A stretch of DNA of 22,270 nt, from assembly GCA_004558205.1 (NCBI GenBank), contig SFDM01000046.1:1-22270 (forward strand), read 5' to 3'. Shown here in pieces: positions 21,688-22,270 of this stretch. Numbering within the stretch: the first letter of the stretch is position 1; each line of letters opens with the position of its first letter. The DNA comes from Pyramidobacter piscolens. Its GTDB lineage: Bacteria; Synergistota; Synergistia; Synergistales; Dethiosulfovibrionaceae. The position numbers and the translations under genes were made by a program. The notes beneath the pieces are model-generated. The model was not told where the DNA came from. It worked only from the letters and a program-made list of their open reading frames with translations, and ran no database searches.

Positions 21688-21840
21688 GAAAGGTGTAAAA
21701 GGCAAGGCCTGCGGAAGCGGGCCGCGCAAAACTATAGGGTCCTCCGTCAGATCAGAGGATAGCCAGCTGTACGCAAGGGAGGCGTGTGCGCCTCCTTTGG
21801 ACAGCCGTGGCTTGATTCTGACCTGAGGGGACCTTTTTTT
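21688..21840 (+). promoter_or_regulatory. GEMM-I-like riboswitch E with overlapping terminator
   Basis: Plus strand: GTGTAAAAGGCAAGGCCTGC, GGAA, GCGGGCC, GCGCAAAACTATAGGGTCC, then GGATAGCCAGCTGTACGC. P1 is GTGTA with TACGC, and P2 has seven pairs with a GGAA loop. GCGCAAAAC replaces the usual GACGCAAAGC. GGTCCTCCGTCAGATC (21738-21753), part of P3, can instead pair with 21814-21833 (ending TGAGGGGACC), followed by seven T residues. Aptamer and terminator are therefore mutually exclusive, predicting an ON switch. A GC-rich hairpin (21776-21799) sits between. The regulated gene is probably outside the window. Confidence 0.75.
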
Positions 21841-21948
21841 ATGGCGCGGCGTCCAAAGAGGGGGAGCCGGGGGAGGAGCTCCAGGGTCGGAAATGAAAAT
21901 GCCCCGGCGCGTCGGGTTAAAAAACGAAAGAACGGGAGGAAGGAATAA
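21841..21948 (+). CDS. Possible 35-residue basic peptide behind riboswitch E
   Basis: The ATG directly follows the terminator T tract of riboswitch E, with GAGGGG ten bases upstream as a possible binding site. The peptide MARRPKRGSRGRSS to NGRKE is very rich in arginine and lysine. It has no recognised family and is low in complexity. It may be a real small protein, or a chance frame before the true riboswitch-controlled gene beyond the window. Confidence 0.2.
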   Translation: MARRPKRGSRGRSSRVGNENAPARRVKKRKNGRKE

Positions 21949-22122
21949 ACTAAAAAACGAATTACTGTGATGATAATTTATATGTTTTGATTAATTTTTG
22001 CGGTTCTAAAAGTCTTTCAAGGTTTTCCTTTGTGAACCTTTGCGCCCTTTACGTTGAAATCTTTTGACGCGGTTCTTCGATTTGATATTAAGCATGTCAA
22101 TAGGGAATTAGCATCAGTGTGT
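21940..22122 (-). repeat. Interspersed GCAAAGG element, copy 8 (inverted, half copy)
   Basis: The only copy in the opposite orientation. From right to left it has CCCTATTGACATGCTTAATA, CGAAGAACCGCGTC, AACGTAAAGGGCGC, AGGTTC, then the AT-rich middle up to CGTTTTTTAG. The second arm is missing. Confidence 0.8.
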
Positions 22123-22141
22123 CCAGCGATTCAGTTTTTTG

Positions 22142-22185
22142 CTTTCCTCCGCGCTGAAATCTTTTGATCCGGCGTTTCGGTGCAA
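22142..22185 (-). repeat. Fragment of the GCAAAGG element
   Basis: CTTTCCTCCGCGCTGAAATC followed by TTTTGATCC and TTTCGG resembles one arm of the element, without a partner. The last 85 bases of the window show nothing I can name. Confidence 0.5.
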
Positions 22186-22270
22186 ATCTGCCTGTACAGG
22201 CCGGGGAGAGCCCTTCAGGTTCGGAGCCGCGGTGGCAAAAAAGATAGTTTTGTTGTAAAATAAAAAACAG

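Noticed and set aside
1066..22122. CRISPR array or IS element as explanation for the dispersed repeats
   Set aside because: Copies are kilobases apart, contain no spacers and no transposase frame.

Overview
The window looks like a chromosomal, near-origin segment of a GC-rich anaerobe. I infer the phylum Synergistota (a Pyramidobacter-like organism). The grounds are an rsmG-parA-parB-AtpZ-like cluster with palindromic parS sites, strong Shine-Dalgarno (GGAGG) starts, and amino-acid/peptide catabolism genes: an orphan Na+-pumping decarboxylase beta subunit, a YfcC-type carrier with an M20 amidohydrolase, an opine-type dehydrogenase and an amino-acid binding protein. The taxonomy is inference only; there is no rRNA or other marker to prove it. 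No phage, IS transposase, tRNA, rRNA or CRISPR array was seen.

Layout. 1-1000: the first codons of a minus-strand gene carrying an in-frame pentanucleotide repeat, cut by the window edge, then a small nitroreductase. 1381-2501 (minus): a HIT protein and an IMPACT/YigZ protein, translationally coupled. 2571-2963: TGTGGATAA boxes in a gene-free stretch (possible oriC). 3272-5845 (minus): rsmG-parA-parB-AtpZ-like operon with overlapping or tightly spaced genes. 5890-6077: four parS sites. 6177-7025: exported CYTH-like protein. 7676-8386: QueG-like double [4Fe-4S] protein. 9192-10872: msrA and an orphan decarboxylase beta subunit. 11300-12421 (minus): opine-type dehydrogenase, divergent from a DMT/EamA permease at 12696-13568. 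14160-14936: amino-acid binding protein. 15022-17622 (minus): YfcC/DcuC-family carrier plus M20 amidohydrolase. 17938-18203: a second cluster of DnaA-like boxes. 18262-18530: frameshifted Phd/YefM antitoxin with no toxin. 18925-19707: phosphoglycerate mutase with an export signal. 20323-21018 (minus): exported M48 metallopeptidase.

Two regulatory or repeat systems stand out. (1) Eight copies of one noncoding interspersed element lie in the intergenic gaps. It is about 220-285 bp with long imperfect terminal inverted repeats built on GCAAAGG/CCTTTGC motifs. No copy encodes a protein, and one copy shows paired changes in both arms, as expected of a MITE-like element or a folded RNA. (2) Five sequences match the conserved core of the c-di-GMP class I (GEMM-I) riboswitch within 1.8 kb. 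Two in tandem, each with its own intrinsic terminator, precede the M48 peptidase gene. Two more follow that gene, in the same orientation and with no gene behind them. A fifth points the other way and leads out of the window. One downstream copy has A where c-di-GMP aptamers carry the ligand-reading G20. This cluster is the most unusual part of the window.
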